Assembly (NCBI RefSeq): GCF_018919485.1
Contig: NZ_JAHLMU010000001.1
Location: forward strand, 162,655 to 226,654
DNA length: 64,000 bases
Source of the DNA: Psychrobacter sp. TAE2020
GTDB lineage: Bacteria > Pseudomonadota > Gammaproteobacteria > Pseudomonadales > Moraxellaceae
Reading direction: 5' to 3'
Below, one piece after another: positions 36,905 to 46,828 of the stretch. Positions within the stretch are counted from its first letter, which is position 1, and each line of letters starts with the position of its first letter. The notes beneath the pieces were generated by a model, which worked only from the letters and a program-made list of their open reading frames with translations, did no database searches and was not told the origin of the DNA. The translations under genes and the position numbers were made by a program.

Positions 36905-38182
36905 ATGGCTGTCGACAACTTAAATGATATTAATAAACTTGAATGCCGAGATAACGATTATTCAGTAAGTATTTCAGGTATTGCTGGTTTAAGTGTGCGC
37001 ATCTACCCAAACGGCAAAAAAGAATATTACCTTCGTTATACCCATCCACATATCGATGGTAAGCGACCTAGAATGATGCTCGGCAAGATCAATGATATTA
37101 GTTTATATGAGGTGAAATATAAAGCCGAGTCCATACTCAACATGGTTGCAAAGGGTGTTGACCCTAAGGCTTTACAGCAACATCAACAAGTGAATAAATA
37201 TGCCCATCTAAAAAACGCCACGTTTGCTGAGGTTGCCCAAGCTTGGCGAGACCATAAGACATTAAGTAGTCATAAAGGTAAATCTAAACTCTCATTCAGT
37301 GAGTCGACACTGGAATATTGGGATCTATGTCTAGGATATATGTGTCGCGAGATTGGCGACTTAAGAATGAACGATATCACCAGCGAGATGATATTAACTG
37401 TGTGTGAGGCTATTCAAAATAATGAAAATCAAGCAGCCTTCGTTGGTGCTAGCACTCGTCTTTATACGGAAAAAGTATTTTCATTCGCTGTCGCAAGAGG
37501 ATTATGCGATAGAAACGTAGCTATTGATACACGTGGCGAGCTAGCACCTGCCAGCTCAGGCAACCACTTACCAGCTATTACCAAACCTGATCAGTTTGCC
37601 ACCCTCCTGAATGATATGTCCAATTTCAAAGGGGCAAATAAAATCACTTTGGAGGCAATGAATCTACTGCCCTATGTGTTCGTGCGTAGTATCGATTTGC
37701 GGTCTATGCGCTGGCAAGATATAGATTGGGATAACAAGCTATGGGGGTTTTCCCCAACAAAAGGCGAAGGTCGTGATGACATGGTATCGCAATTGGTCGT
37801 ACCATTAGCCACTCAGGTGATTCAACGTTTACGCAGCATTCAAGCAGCCACAGGTCATAATGAATATGTGTTTGCATCGATGCGCGCCTCATGTAATCCT
37901 TATATTAGTAAAGCAGCGCTAGTACAAGTATTTCATAGACTTGGCTATAAAGAGGTTCAATGTGCTCATGGCTTTCGGGCATCAGCTAAAACCTTGCTTA
38001 TGGAACAACCTGAGTTACGCTATTCGGATATCGTAACAGAGTTACAGCTGGGCCATAGGATAAAAGACACGCATGGCGGTGCTTATAATCGACTAGATGA
38101 GATCGATACTCGAGTACGAATGATGCAAGACTGGGCTAACTATATAGATAAACTACGAGATTTTCCTAAAAAGGAACCTTAG
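36905..38182 (+). CDS. P4-type tyrosine recombinase / integrase
   Basis: 425-aa site-specific integrase. The N-terminal DUF4102 arm-binding domain reads LSVRIYPNGKKEYYLRYTH and RMMLGKINDISLYEVK. The central SAM-like domain is about 105-200. The catalytic domain has the Arg in VRSIDLRSMRWQDID, HGFR (His and second Arg), LGHRIKDTHGG and the nucleophile Tyr in GAYNRLD. All catalytic residues seem present, so the enzyme may be active. No excisionase, phage or island cargo gene adjoins it, and no tRNA target is visible. RBS weak (GGATAT). Confidence 0.93.
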   Translation: MAVDNLNDINKLECRDNDYSVSISGIAGLSVRIYPNGKKEYYLRYTHPHIDGKRPRMMLGKINDISLYEVKYKAESILNMVAKGVDPKALQQHQQVNKYAHLKNATFAEVAQAWRDHKTLSSHKGKSKLSFSESTLEYWDLCLGYMCREIGDLRMNDITSEMILTVCEAIQNNENQAAFVGASTRLYTEKVFSFAVARGLCDRNVAIDTRGELAPASSGNHLPAITKPDQFATLLNDMSNFKGANKITLEAMNLLPYVFVRSIDLRSMRWQDIDWDNKLWGFSPTKGEGRDDMVSQLVVPLATQVIQRLRSIQAATGHNEYVFASMRASCNPYISKAALVQVFHRLGYKEVQCAHGFRASAKTLLMEQPELRYSDIVTELQLGHRIKDTHGGAYNRLDEIDTRVRMMQDWANYIDKLRDFPKKEP

Positions 38183-38490
38183 TACTTTGTAGATGAGAAT
38201 ACGTTTAAATTGGGAGTTTGATAACTATGTTCCCTATATAGATTAATCTGCTTTCTAGATACGATTGGAAAGTTCAAAATACTATTAAATAAACTATTGC
38301 ATGACTGCGAGTCATATTATTGCTGAGCTACCGCCTTATATAAGCTTACCATATAGTGTAAGGATATCGCTAATCTGGTATTGTAGCTAAATTTATAAAC
38401 CAGCACTAATTATGTTAAAGGCAGATAAAACACCACCAAATGCCGATTTTTTATTGGCTATAGAAAATAGAACAAAGGTATACCCTAGTT
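38183..38490. other. Spacer integrase / LysR gene
   Basis: 308 nt with no gene, repeat or hairpin I can support. It should hold the promoter of the LysR-type gene. Confidence 0.3.
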
Positions 38491-39612
38491 ATGGATCTAA
38501 AACAGATTAAGGCTTTTGTTGCAATCGCTGAATTACAGAGTTTTAGCGCGGCTGCCAAGACCACAGGGCTATCACAGCCAAGTCTCAGTCGGCTGTTAAA
38601 ACAGCTGGAAGCTGATATTGGTGTCGAGCTCATTAATCGTTATCACCGACCACTACAGATGACAGAAGCTGGACTGTTTTTTTATGACAAAGTAAGCGCT
38701 GTACTGACCGAGCTGTCAACTATTACTAATATGACTCAGCGGCTGGCAGCACCTAACGCAACGCTCAATATTGGCTTTGTCCCCTCAGTACTCTACGGTC
38801 TGCTGCCAGAAGTTATCGCCACCCTAAAGCAACATAGCACTAGTCGCAGTGACAATAATAACAGCAATAGTGATAGCTCCAATAAAGAGTGTAAACCCTC
38901 AAAACTTGCCAGTACCGACTACCCTACTGATATCGAAGTCAACCTTAAGGATATCAGTTCCTACCAACAAGTTGAGGCGCTAAAATCGGGTGAGATCGAC
39001 GTAGGTTTTAGCCGATTCCCTCATCAGGATCCATGGATTCAGCAGATTTTGTTACGCCATGAGCGTTATGTAGTCGCTTTGCCAAAAGCGCATCCTCTAG
39101 CTCACACTAAAGACCAGCGTTTGATTGATTTGGTCAATAACCGCTTGATTCTATATCATCAAACTCACTTGCCAGCGCAGATAACTGACATAACCGACAT
39201 AAGTGCTGGCGCTTTTACAGTTAGTACAACAGCCACTCACAACGACCAGCCTACAGTGCCTAACGCCAACCGCACTAAGACTACGGCGGCTCATAGTGTG
39301 ACTGAACCTTTATTAAACTTGTTTGCTCAATACGGTATCACCCCATTTGCTACCACTAAGGTGAGTGATTTACAAGTGGCGCTGGGGCTAGTCGCTGCCG
39401 GTGAAGGGATTACTTTAGTGCCTGCCAGCTTGCAAAACATGCGTACTGATCAGATTAGCTATCAGCGTCTGATTCACGAAAATGTCACTTCCCCTATTTA
39501 TCTACATACCCTAAAAGACTTTAGCCATCCTAAAGTTCCTAACTTATTAAACGCTATTTATGAAGTCTATGAGAAGCGTGGTATCACTTATCGGCGGCAG
39601 CAGTTTGTCTAA
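38491..39612 (+). CDS. LysR-type transcriptional regulator
   Basis: 373-aa regulator with the winged helix at residues 1-60 (FVAIAELQSFSAAAKTTGLSQPSLSRLLKQLEADIGVELINR) and a periplasmic-binding-type effector domain from about 90. Typical length is 295-310. The excess comes from two polar inserts, 115-145 (Ser/Asn run) and about 229-270 (Thr/Asn-rich), both inside the effector domain. The gene lies directly upstream of the Nramp-like transporter and the prpBC genes, so it is a candidate regulator of propionate use. No PrpR or GntR regulator is in the window. Confidence 0.9.
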   Translation: MDLKQIKAFVAIAELQSFSAAAKTTGLSQPSLSRLLKQLEADIGVELINRYHRPLQMTEAGLFFYDKVSAVLTELSTITNMTQRLAAPNATLNIGFVPSVLYGLLPEVIATLKQHSTSRSDNNNSNSDSSNKECKPSKLASTDYPTDIEVNLKDISSYQQVEALKSGEIDVGFSRFPHQDPWIQQILLRHERYVVALPKAHPLAHTKDQRLIDLVNNRLILYHQTHLPAQITDITDISAGAFTVSTTATHNDQPTVPNANRTKTTAAHSVTEPLLNLFAQYGITPFATTKVSDLQVALGLVAAGEGITLVPASLQNMRTDQISYQRLIHENVTSPIYLHTLKDFSHPKVPNLLNAIYEVYEKRGITYRRQQFV

Positions 39613-39793
39613 AAATTAAGCACTCAAAACGGATAGTTGGTTTAAACCACGAAAATAATTATTATCCTTAATTAAGTGCGCTATGCTAAAGTTACCACTA
39701 TTTTTATTTATTGATAAACTTTAATCGGCAAAAATTACTAGCAAGCTCTCACAGGTCAGTGATAGCTTGCCATATTTTATATTTGGGGTACTC

Positions 39794-41071
39794 ATGACCA
39801 CACAACGACTCAACAATCCAGATGCAACAGCCAGTACTGCACAAGAAGGCTTTAGCTGGCGTATATTTGGGCCTGGAATTTTGATGGCGACAGCAGCTAT
39901 TGGTGGCTCGCATTTGATTTCATCGACACAAGCGGGCGCAATCTACGGCTGGCAGTTGGCTATCATGATTATTTTAGCTAACGTCTTTAAATATCCATTC
40001 TTTCGTTTCGGTACAGATTATGTCTATGATACTGGCGAGAGTCTAATTGCCGGTTATGCCAAACGCTCAAAAGCCTATCTTTGGATCTACTTTATTCTCT
40101 CTGTCCTGTCGGCAGTGATTAGTACTGGTGCCGTATCCTTGATTGCTGCAGTGATCTTAGGCTTTATGCTACCCGCCTCTATTGGCTTGTCAACGATTGC
40201 CTTGGCACTGATAGTAACCGCGGTATGCTGGGTATTTTTGATAGCGGGTCACTATAAGCTGCTCGATGGGCTAACCAAATGGATTATGATTGCGTTGACT
40301 ACCGCAACCCTAGCAGCGGTAATTATCGCCGCTGGCAAGCCAACGGTAGTGACTCCAGACTTTATAGCCGCTTCTCCTTGGAACTTAGCGACCTTGGGTT
40401 TCATTGTAGCGCTAATGGGCTGGATGCCAGCGCCACTTGAGTTTGCGGCAATTACTTCTATGTGGACTTCAGCTAAGAGAAAAGCTGATAATACGACTAA
40501 GCGTCAAGGACTGCTTGATTTCAACGTTGGCTATTCGATCTCTGCTATTTTGGCACTATTCTTTTTAGCACTAGGGGTATTTGTACAGTACGGTTCTGGT
40601 CAAGAGATACAGATCGCCGGCGGTGCTTACATCGACCAGCTTATTAGTATGTATACCAACACTATTGGTGAATGGTCTCGACTGCTAGTCGCCTTCGTAG
40701 CCTTTATGTGCATGTTCGGTACTACCATTACTTGTGCAGATGGCTACGGACGTGCCAATGCCGAGTGCTGGCGCTTGTTAAAAGGTGAAAGTGAGATCAA
40801 TAAGAAACAAGTCGCCTTTTGGACCACTTATGCTATCGGTGGCGGCTTAGTTATCATTAGTTTCTTCGCAGGACAGTTAGGCACTATGCTGAAATTCGCT
40901 ATGATATCTGCCTTTGTTTCGGCGCCTATTTTTGGTTGGCTTAACTACTCATTGGTTAAGAGCCATCAAAAACTATCACCCGGTATGAATGCTCTATCGA
41001 TTGCTGGCTTGATATTCTTAGGCGGTTTTGCTCTGTTGTTCCTAGCCAATTTTGCTGGGCTATTTGCTTAG
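39794..41071 (+). CDS. Nramp-family transporter lacking canonical metal-binding motifs
   Basis: 425-aa, about 11 helices, Nramp (SLC11) fold: FGPGILMATAAIGGSHLISSTQAG in helix 1 and LMGWMPAPLEFAAITSMW in helix 6. In true Nramp proteins these read (I)DPGN and MPHNLYLHS, and Asp, Asn and Met bind the metal. Here DPGN is GGSH and MPHN is MPAP. The metal site is therefore altered, and transport of another substrate is possible. GGGG before the ATG at 39794 favours it over 39767. It sits between the LysR gene and prpB with a terminator after it. Confidence 0.88.
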   Translation: MTTQRLNNPDATASTAQEGFSWRIFGPGILMATAAIGGSHLISSTQAGAIYGWQLAIMIILANVFKYPFFRFGTDYVYDTGESLIAGYAKRSKAYLWIYFILSVLSAVISTGAVSLIAAVILGFMLPASIGLSTIALALIVTAVCWVFLIAGHYKLLDGLTKWIMIALTTATLAAVIIAAGKPTVVTPDFIAASPWNLATLGFIVALMGWMPAPLEFAAITSMWTSAKRKADNTTKRQGLLDFNVGYSISAILALFFLALGVFVQYGSGQEIQIAGGAYIDQLISMYTNTIGEWSRLLVAFVAFMCMFGTTITCADGYGRANAECWRLLKGESEINKKQVAFWTTYAIGGGLVIISFFAGQLGTMLKFAMISAFVSAPIFGWLNYSLVKSHQKLSPGMNALSIAGLIFLGGFALLFLANFAGLFA

Positions 41072-41121
41072 GCCTTTATTGCTCACGTCGCCTAACAAAG
41101 TAATCTAACCTTCTATTAATC

Positions 41122-41159
41122 AAAGCCCCTTTAGCTTAGTTAGCTATAGGGGCTTTTTT
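41122..41159 (+). terminator. Terminator after the Nramp-like gene
   Basis: aaagcccct (41122-41130) pairs with aggggcttt (41148-41156), followed by T-run; the inner part is also partly paired. Confidence 0.85.
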
Positions 41160-41568
41160 ATTCAATTGTCCAGTATCCACTGAGTACTGGTCTTTTCATT
41201 AGTAATATTGATATTAGTAGGCAGCTTCTCTAAGTCTCTACAGATACACGAGGGTTAATTGTAACTAGATGTAAATCTTGTCTAACTATTATCCCCTCCA
41301 TTTTGGTTGTTATGAATAAAGCAGACATTAAACAACTGTTTTATAGATATAATTATTCATAAAACGGATAGATTAATTTTTTTTAAATAGTTAATAGTTA
41401 TTTATTAAACAATAGCTCTTTAATAGCTCTTTAAAAGTGCTTGGATTATCTATAGTCTAAAGGTATTCAGGCATTGTACAGATACCCTACACCTAGCCCA
41501 CTTTATCGTTATATTAAAAATATACCGTGTTAAAAAAGCTTATATTAAAACCAGCTAAGGATTATAAA
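41157..41568 (+). other. Promoter region of prpB
   Basis: About 410 nt between a terminator and prpB, very AT-rich. It holds a tandem 11-bp duplication (aatagctcttt at 41411 and 41422). It likely contains the prp promoter and a regulator site, but I cannot place them. The open frame from 41527 lacks a ribosome site. Confidence 0.4.
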
Positions 41569-42462
41569 ATGACTTCAATTTCAGCAGGCGCGCGCTTTCG
41601 TAATGCCATGCAACAGCAAAACACTAACAACCAACCCCTACAAATCGTCGGTACTATCAATGCTTATACGGCTATGATGGCCACTCAAGCTGGTCATAAA
41701 GCTATATACCTTTCTGGTGCTGGCGTAGCCAATGCTTCATTTGGTCTACCAGACTTAGGTATGACTAGCCTAGATAATGTATTAGAGGATGCCCGTCGTA
41801 TTACTGACGCGGTCGACACCCCTTTACTAGTAGATATCGATACTGGCTTTGGTGGTGCATTTAATATTGCACAGACCATCAGAAAAATGGAAAAAGCTGG
41901 GGTTGCAGCCGTGCATATCGAAGACCAAGTAGCTCAAAAGCGCTGTGGTCATCGCCCTAATAAAGAAATCGTCAGTATCGCTGAGATGGTCGATCGCCTA
42001 AAGGCAGCTATGGATGCCAAAACTGACGAGAATTTTGTAGTGATGGCCCGTACTGATGCTTTATCGGTTGAAGGGTTAGATGCTGCTGTTGAACGTGCAC
42101 TGGCCTTTCAAGAAGCGGGGGCGGATATGATCTTTGCTGAAGCTTTGACTGATATCGAGATGTATCGTAAGTTCACTGATGTGTTAGATATTCCAGTACT
42201 AGCTAACATGACGGAATTTGGTCAGACGGATCTTTATACTACTGAGCAGCTACAAGGCGTTGGTGTTGATATGGTGTTATATCCATTGTCAGCCTTTCGA
42301 GCGATGAACAAAGCCGCCTTGAACGTCTATCAGCATATTCTCTCTGATGGCACCCAAGACAAAGTCGTCGATACTATGCAAACCCGTATGGAGCTTTATC
42401 ATTTCTTAAACTATCATGAGTTCGAGCAAACTTTAGACAAACTATTTGCCGATAATAAATAA
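41569..42462 (+). CDS. prpB: 2-methylisocitrate lyase
   Basis: 297-aa enzyme splitting 2-methylisocitrate into pyruvate and succinate, the last step of the methylcitrate cycle. ICL/PEPM fold: [34 protein letters not shown] (Mg-binding Asp), and the catalytic loop [10 protein letters not shown] with the active-site Cys. AAGGA is eight bases before the ATG at 41569. It is 150 nt upstream of prpC. Confidence 0.96.
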   Translation: MTSISAGARFRNAMQQQNTNNQPLQIVGTINAYTAMMATQAGHKAIYLSGAGVANASFGLPDLGMTSLDNVLEDARRITDAVDTPLLVDIDTGFGGAFNIAQTIRKMEKAGVAAVHIEDQVAQKRCGHRPNKEIVSIAEMVDRLKAAMDAKTDENFVVMARTDALSVEGLDAAVERALAFQEAGADMIFAEALTDIEMYRKFTDVLDIPVLANMTEFGQTDLYTTEQLQGVGVDMVLYPLSAFRAMNKAALNVYQHILSDGTQDKVVDTMQTRMELYHFLNYHEFEQTLDKLFADNK

Positions 42463-42513
42463 ACGACTCATTTTACTAGCAGCAGTCTACTAGTAGCAGT
42501 AAACCGTACTATT

Positions 42514-42554
42514 CAAGCGCTGATTTAATCATAGACGACCGTACTCAGCGCTTG
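42514..42554 (+). other. Stem-loop between prpB and prpC
   Basis: caagcgctga (42514-42523) pairs with 42545-42554, 21-nt loop, no T-run. It is probably an mRNA processing or stability element inside the operon. Confidence 0.5.
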
Positions 42555-42612
42555 ACCTAACAGCAAGTAACCGTTTTTACTTACCCTAAGCTACCAACAA
42601 AAGGAATTTACC

Positions 42613-43752
42613 ATGGCAGCACACCAAGCAGGACAAAAGGAACTCTCAGGCGCAGGTCTTCGTGGTCAAGTCGCAGGCAAAACAGCATTATCTACAGTCG
42701 GAAAATCAGGCTCTGGTCTGACTTATCGTGGTTACGATGTCTCAGAGCTGGCAGACAAGTGCATCTTTGAAGAAGTCGCTTATCTATTGCTATACGGCAA
42801 TCTACCGACTCAAGCTGAGCTGGATGCTTATCAAGCTAAGCTTAAAAAGCTACGTGGCCTACCACAGCCGTTAAAAGACGTACTTGAGCGTATCCCAAGC
42901 GATGCGCATCCGATGGATGTATTGCGTACTGGTTGCTCTATGCTGGGTAACCTTGAGACTGAAATAGCTTTTGCCGAAGAAAACGATCAAGCTGATCGTA
43001 TGCTAGCGGTTTTCCCTTCTATTATTAACTACTGGTATCGCTTCACTCATGACAATGAGCGTATCGAAACTGAGACTGATGATGACACTATCGGTGGTCA
43101 CTTCCTACATCTGCTTAAAGGTGAAAAGCCAAACGAGCTGCACGAAAAGGTTATGAACGTCTCTTTGATTCTTTATGCTGAGCATGAGTTCAATGCCTCA
43201 ACCTTTACTGCTCGTGTCTGTGCTTCTACTTTATCTGACATTCATTCTTGTATCACTGGTGCCATTGGTTCTTTACGGGGTCACTTGCATGGCGGTGCTA
43301 ATGAGGCAGCAATGGATATGATTGCTGGCTTTAACTCAGCAGATGAAGCAGAAACGGAAATGATGGCTATGCTGGCGCGTAAAGATAAGATTATGGGCTT
43401 TGGTCATGCGATTTATAACGAATCAGATCCACGTAACGTGGTCATCAAGGGCTGGGCTGAGAAACTAGCAGCAGACGTTGGTGATGAGGTGCTCTACCCT
43501 GTATCTGTACGCTGTGAAGAAGTCATGTGGCGTGAGAAAAAACTGTTCTGTAACGCAGATTTCTTCCATGCGTCAGCCTATCACTTCATGGGTATTCCAA
43601 CTAAGCTGTTCACCCCTATCTTTGTCTGCTCGCGCCTAACGGGTTGGGCCTCGCATGTGTTTGAACAGCGGGCTAATAACCGTATCATTCGCCCAAGTGC
43701 CGAGTATATCGGTGAAGAATTGCGTTATGTGCCGGATATTAGTGCTCGTTAA
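42613..43752 (+). CDS. prpC: 2-methylcitrate synthase
   Basis: 379-aa citrate-synthase-fold enzyme condensing propionyl-CoA with oxaloacetate. Active-site blocks: GSLRGHLHGGANEAAMDMI (His), MGFGHAIY (His) and CNADFFHASAYHFMGIP (Asp). The short N-terminus and length are those of PrpC, not the 430-aa GltA. AAAGGAA precedes the ATG. Confidence 0.96.
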   Translation: MAAHQAGQKELSGAGLRGQVAGKTALSTVGKSGSGLTYRGYDVSELADKCIFEEVAYLLLYGNLPTQAELDAYQAKLKKLRGLPQPLKDVLERIPSDAHPMDVLRTGCSMLGNLETEIAFAEENDQADRMLAVFPSIINYWYRFTHDNERIETETDDDTIGGHFLHLLKGEKPNELHEKVMNVSLILYAEHEFNASTFTARVCASTLSDIHSCITGAIGSLRGHLHGGANEAAMDMIAGFNSADEAETEMMAMLARKDKIMGFGHAIYNESDPRNVVIKGWAEKLAADVGDEVLYPVSVRCEEVMWREKKLFCNADFFHASAYHFMGIPTKLFTPIFVCSRLTGWASHVFEQRANNRIIRPSAEYIGEELRYVPDISAR

Positions 43753-43783
43753 TAGTTCGCAGTAAAGCAATAGGTTGCTTAAT

Positions 43784-43810
43784 GGTAGGGTGTGCCCCGC
43801 GCGCCCTACC
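43784..43810. repeat. GC-rich hairpin between prpC and acnD
   Basis: ggtaggg (43784-43790) pairs with ccctacc (43804-43810); the sequence between is GC-rich, in contrast with its AT-rich surroundings. It resembles small dispersed palindromic units of bacterial genomes. Confidence 0.5.
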
Positions 43811-43941
43811 GCTATTGTCAGCTATTTATAACGTTTTTTTAGCAAAGACTTATTTAACAATTCACAATGACTTTGCTAAAAGAATTACTCTTTTATTATA
43901 TTTTCTTCACATTCCAAACAGCTAACTGCCAAAGGTGACTT

Positions 43942-46611
43942 ATGGACAACGCTCTAGTACAACCGATGAACGACCACTTCAAAAAGCCTTTACCTGATAC
44001 CGAGCTGCATTATTTTGATACTCGCGAAGCCGTTGAAAATATTCAGGCTGGCGCGTATGACAAGCTCCCGTTTTGCTCAAAGGTATTGTGCGAAAACTTA
44101 GTGCGTCGTTGCCCACCAGAGGATTTAACCGCTGCGCTAAAACAACATATCGAAGGTAAGCAAGATCTTGATTTTCCTTGGTATCCTGCGCGTGTAGTTT
44201 GTCATGATATTTTAGGTCAAACTGCGTTTGTAGATTTAGCCGGCCTACGGGATGCTATCGCTGAGCAAGGTGGCGATCCTTCGAAAGTTAATCCTATCGT
44301 ACCCACTCAATTAATCGTTGACCACTCCTTAGCTGTTGAACATGCAGGCTTTGAAGAAGATGCTTTTGAAAAAAACCGAGCTATCGAAGAGCGTCGTAAC
44401 GATGACCGTTTTCACTTTATCAACTGGTGTCAGTATGCCTTTGATAACGTCAACGTAGTGCCACCTGGTAATGGCATTATGCATCAAATTAACCTTGAGA
44501 AGATGTCACCTGTTGTACAAGTAGCTAAGGGTAAAGACGGCTATAAAGTTGCCTTTGCGGATACGCTAGTTGGTACTGACAGCCATACACCAATGGTTGA
44601 TGCCTTAGGGGTGATCTCTATCGGTGTTGGTGGCTTAGAAGCTGAAAGCGTGATGCTCGGTAATCCTTCCTATATGCGCCTGCCAGATTACGTTGGTGTC
44701 AAACTCACCGGTAAATTGCAAAAAGGTATAACGGGTACCGATTTAGTACTCGCAATGACCGAATTCTTACGTGATGCTGGAGTGGTTTCGACTTATATCG
44801 AATTCTTCGGTGAAGGTGCTCGCCAGCTCAGCGTTGGTGATCGTGCTTCTATCTCCAACATGACCCCTGAATATGGCGCGACCGCAGCGATGTTCTATAT
44901 CGATGAGCAAACCATCGATTATTTACGCTTGACTGGTCGTAGCGAAGCACAAATCAAACTAGTCGAGCAGTACGCTAAGCAAACTGGCCTATGGGCTGAT
45001 GGCATGGAAAAAGCCGAATACGCCCGTGTGCTTGAGTTTGATTTGTCAGCAGTAGTACGGAATATGGCCGGTCCCTCGCGTCCACATGCTCGGGTATCAA
45101 CGACCGACTTAGTCGCTAAAGGTATCGCCCACGGCGCTGATGAAAAACTACCAGAGCCAAAAGACGGTATGATGCCAGACGGCGCGGTTATTATTGCAGC
45201 TATCACTAGCTGTACTAATACTTCCAACCCACGCAATATGGTGGCTGCTGGACTAGTCGCTCGTAATGCTAATGAAAAAGGTCTATTGCGTAAGCCTTGG
45301 GTGAAGTCCTCTTTAGCCCCTGGTTCTAAGACCGTAAAAATGTATCTAGAAGAAGCTGGTCTGATGTCTGAGCTACAACAGATTGGATTCGATGTGGTGG
45401 GCTTTGCTTGTACTACTTGTAATGGTATGAGTGGCGCACTCGACCCTGATATCGAAAAAGAGATTATCGATAACGACTTGTTTACTACGGCTGTGTTATC
45501 GGGTAACCGTAACTTTGATGGTCGTATCCATCCTTATGCTAAGCAAGCATTCTTAGCATCACCGCCATTGGTTATCGCTTATGCTATCGCTGGTAATATT
45601 CGCTTTGATATCGAAAAAGACTCATTAGGCCAAGACCAAAACGGTAATGATGTTTATCTAAAAGACATCTGGTTCGATGATGATGAAGTTGATGCTATCG
45701 TTGCCGCAGCCGTGAAACCCGAACAGTTCAATGCGGTGTATATACCGATGTTCGATGAAGCCAAAAAAGATACAGGCAAAGCTTTAAGCCCACTATACAA
45801 CTGGCGTGAGCAAACCACTTATATCCGTCGTCCGCCGTATTGGGAAGGCAAAATGGCAGCGATGAATAAGCTAAAAGGCATGCGCCCATTAGCGGTACTT
45901 GGTGATAACATCACCACCGACCATTTGTCACCGTCTAATGCTATCTTAGGGGATTCAGCGGCTGGCGAGTATCTTGACACTATGGGTCTACCTTCTGAGG
46001 ACTATAACTCTTATGCCACCCATCGCGGTGATCACTTAACAGCTCAACGTGCTACTTTTGCCAATCCTAAACTGCTTAATGAAATGGTACGTGATGGCAG
46101 TGATAATAAGAGCGGTGATGTTATTCAAGGCTCGCTAGCTCGTGTTGAGCCCGAAGGTCAAGTTATGCGCATGTGGGAAGCCATTGAAACCTATATGAAC
46201 CGTAATCAGCCGCTTATCATTATCGCAGGTGATGGCTATGGTCAAGGCTCAAGCCGTGACTGGGCTGCTAAAGGCGTGCGTTTAGCCGGGGTGGAAGTAG
46301 TGGTCGCTGAGGACTTTGAGCGCATTCACCGTCAAAACTTAGTCGGTATGGGTGCTCTGCCCCTACAGTTCGAAAAAGGCGTTACGCGCAATACGCTTAA
46401 TATCGACGGTACCGAAGTATTTGATGTGACCGGTGAAGTATCTGCTGGCGGTATGATGACGCTAGTGATTAACCGTACTGACGGCAGCAAAACAGAAGTG
46501 CCTATCATCTGCCGTTTAGATACTGCTGATGAAGTAAAGATGTATAACGCTGGCGGTATGCTGCAGCGTTTTGCTAAAGAGTTTATCGATGGTACGTTAG
46601 ATATTGCTTAG
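43942..46611 (+). CDS. acnD: Fe/S-dependent 2-methylcitrate dehydratase AcnD
   Basis: 889-aa aconitase-family enzyme that dehydrates 2-methylcitrate to 2-methylaconitate for PrpF. The [4Fe-4S] ligands are Cys in ITSCTNTSNPRNM and two in GFACTTCNGMSG. The N-terminus (TELHYFDTREAVENIQAGAYDKLPF) and gene context match AcnD. The swivel domain carries DGYGQGSSRDWAAKG. AAAGGTG before the ATG. A terminator-like hairpin follows, so prpF is probably not on the same transcript. Confidence 0.95.
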   Translation: MDNALVQPMNDHFKKPLPDTELHYFDTREAVENIQAGAYDKLPFCSKVLCENLVRRCPPEDLTAALKQHIEGKQDLDFPWYPARVVCHDILGQTAFVDLAGLRDAIAEQGGDPSKVNPIVPTQLIVDHSLAVEHAGFEEDAFEKNRAIEERRNDDRFHFINWCQYAFDNVNVVPPGNGIMHQINLEKMSPVVQVAKGKDGYKVAFADTLVGTDSHTPMVDALGVISIGVGGLEAESVMLGNPSYMRLPDYVGVKLTGKLQKGITGTDLVLAMTEFLRDAGVVSTYIEFFGEGARQLSVGDRASISNMTPEYGATAAMFYIDEQTIDYLRLTGRSEAQIKLVEQYAKQTGLWADGMEKAEYARVLEFDLSAVVRNMAGPSRPHARVSTTDLVAKGIAHGADEKLPEPKDGMMPDGAVIIAAITSCTNTSNPRNMVAAGLVARNANEKGLLRKPWVKSSLAPGSKTVKMYLEEAGLMSELQQIGFDVVGFACTTCNGMSGALDPDIEKEIIDNDLFTTAVLSGNRNFDGRIHPYAKQAFLASPPLVIAYAIAGNIRFDIEKDSLGQDQNGNDVYLKDIWFDDDEVDAIVAAAVKPEQFNAVYIPMFDEAKKDTGKALSPLYNWREQTTYIRRPPYWEGKMAAMNKLKGMRPLAVLGDNITTDHLSPSNAILGDSAAGEYLDTMGLPSEDYNSYATHRGDHLTAQRATFANPKLLNEMVRDGSDNKSGDVIQGSLARVEPEGQVMRMWEAIETYMNRNQPLIIIAGDGYGQGSSRDWAAKGVRLAGVEVVVAEDFERIHRQNLVGMGALPLQFEKGVTRNTLNIDGTEVFDVTGEVSAGGMMTLVINRTDGSKTEVPIICRLDTADEVKMYNAGGMLQRFAKEFIDGTLDIA

Positions 46612-46644
46612 TTTTTTAGCACTCTAAGCTGATAAATACAAAGG

Positions 46645-46681
46645 AGCCGATGTTGTATAGTTTATATGGCATCGGTTTTTT
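46645..46681 (+). terminator. Terminator after acnD
   Basis: 8-bp stem with one G-U pair (46645-46652 with 46670-46677), 17-nt loop and six Ts. Confidence 0.75.
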
Positions 46682-46828
46682 AATTTTAGTCATCAATAAA
46701 CATTGGTATCTATTATTGAAATTAACGTTATAAAATTAATATGCTGGGCTAAAGGTATAGCCTACAAAAATTAAGGATTTTTCAGCGGGTGAAGTGACAT
46801 AAAGATTTTTATAATTTGGGATTAATAA

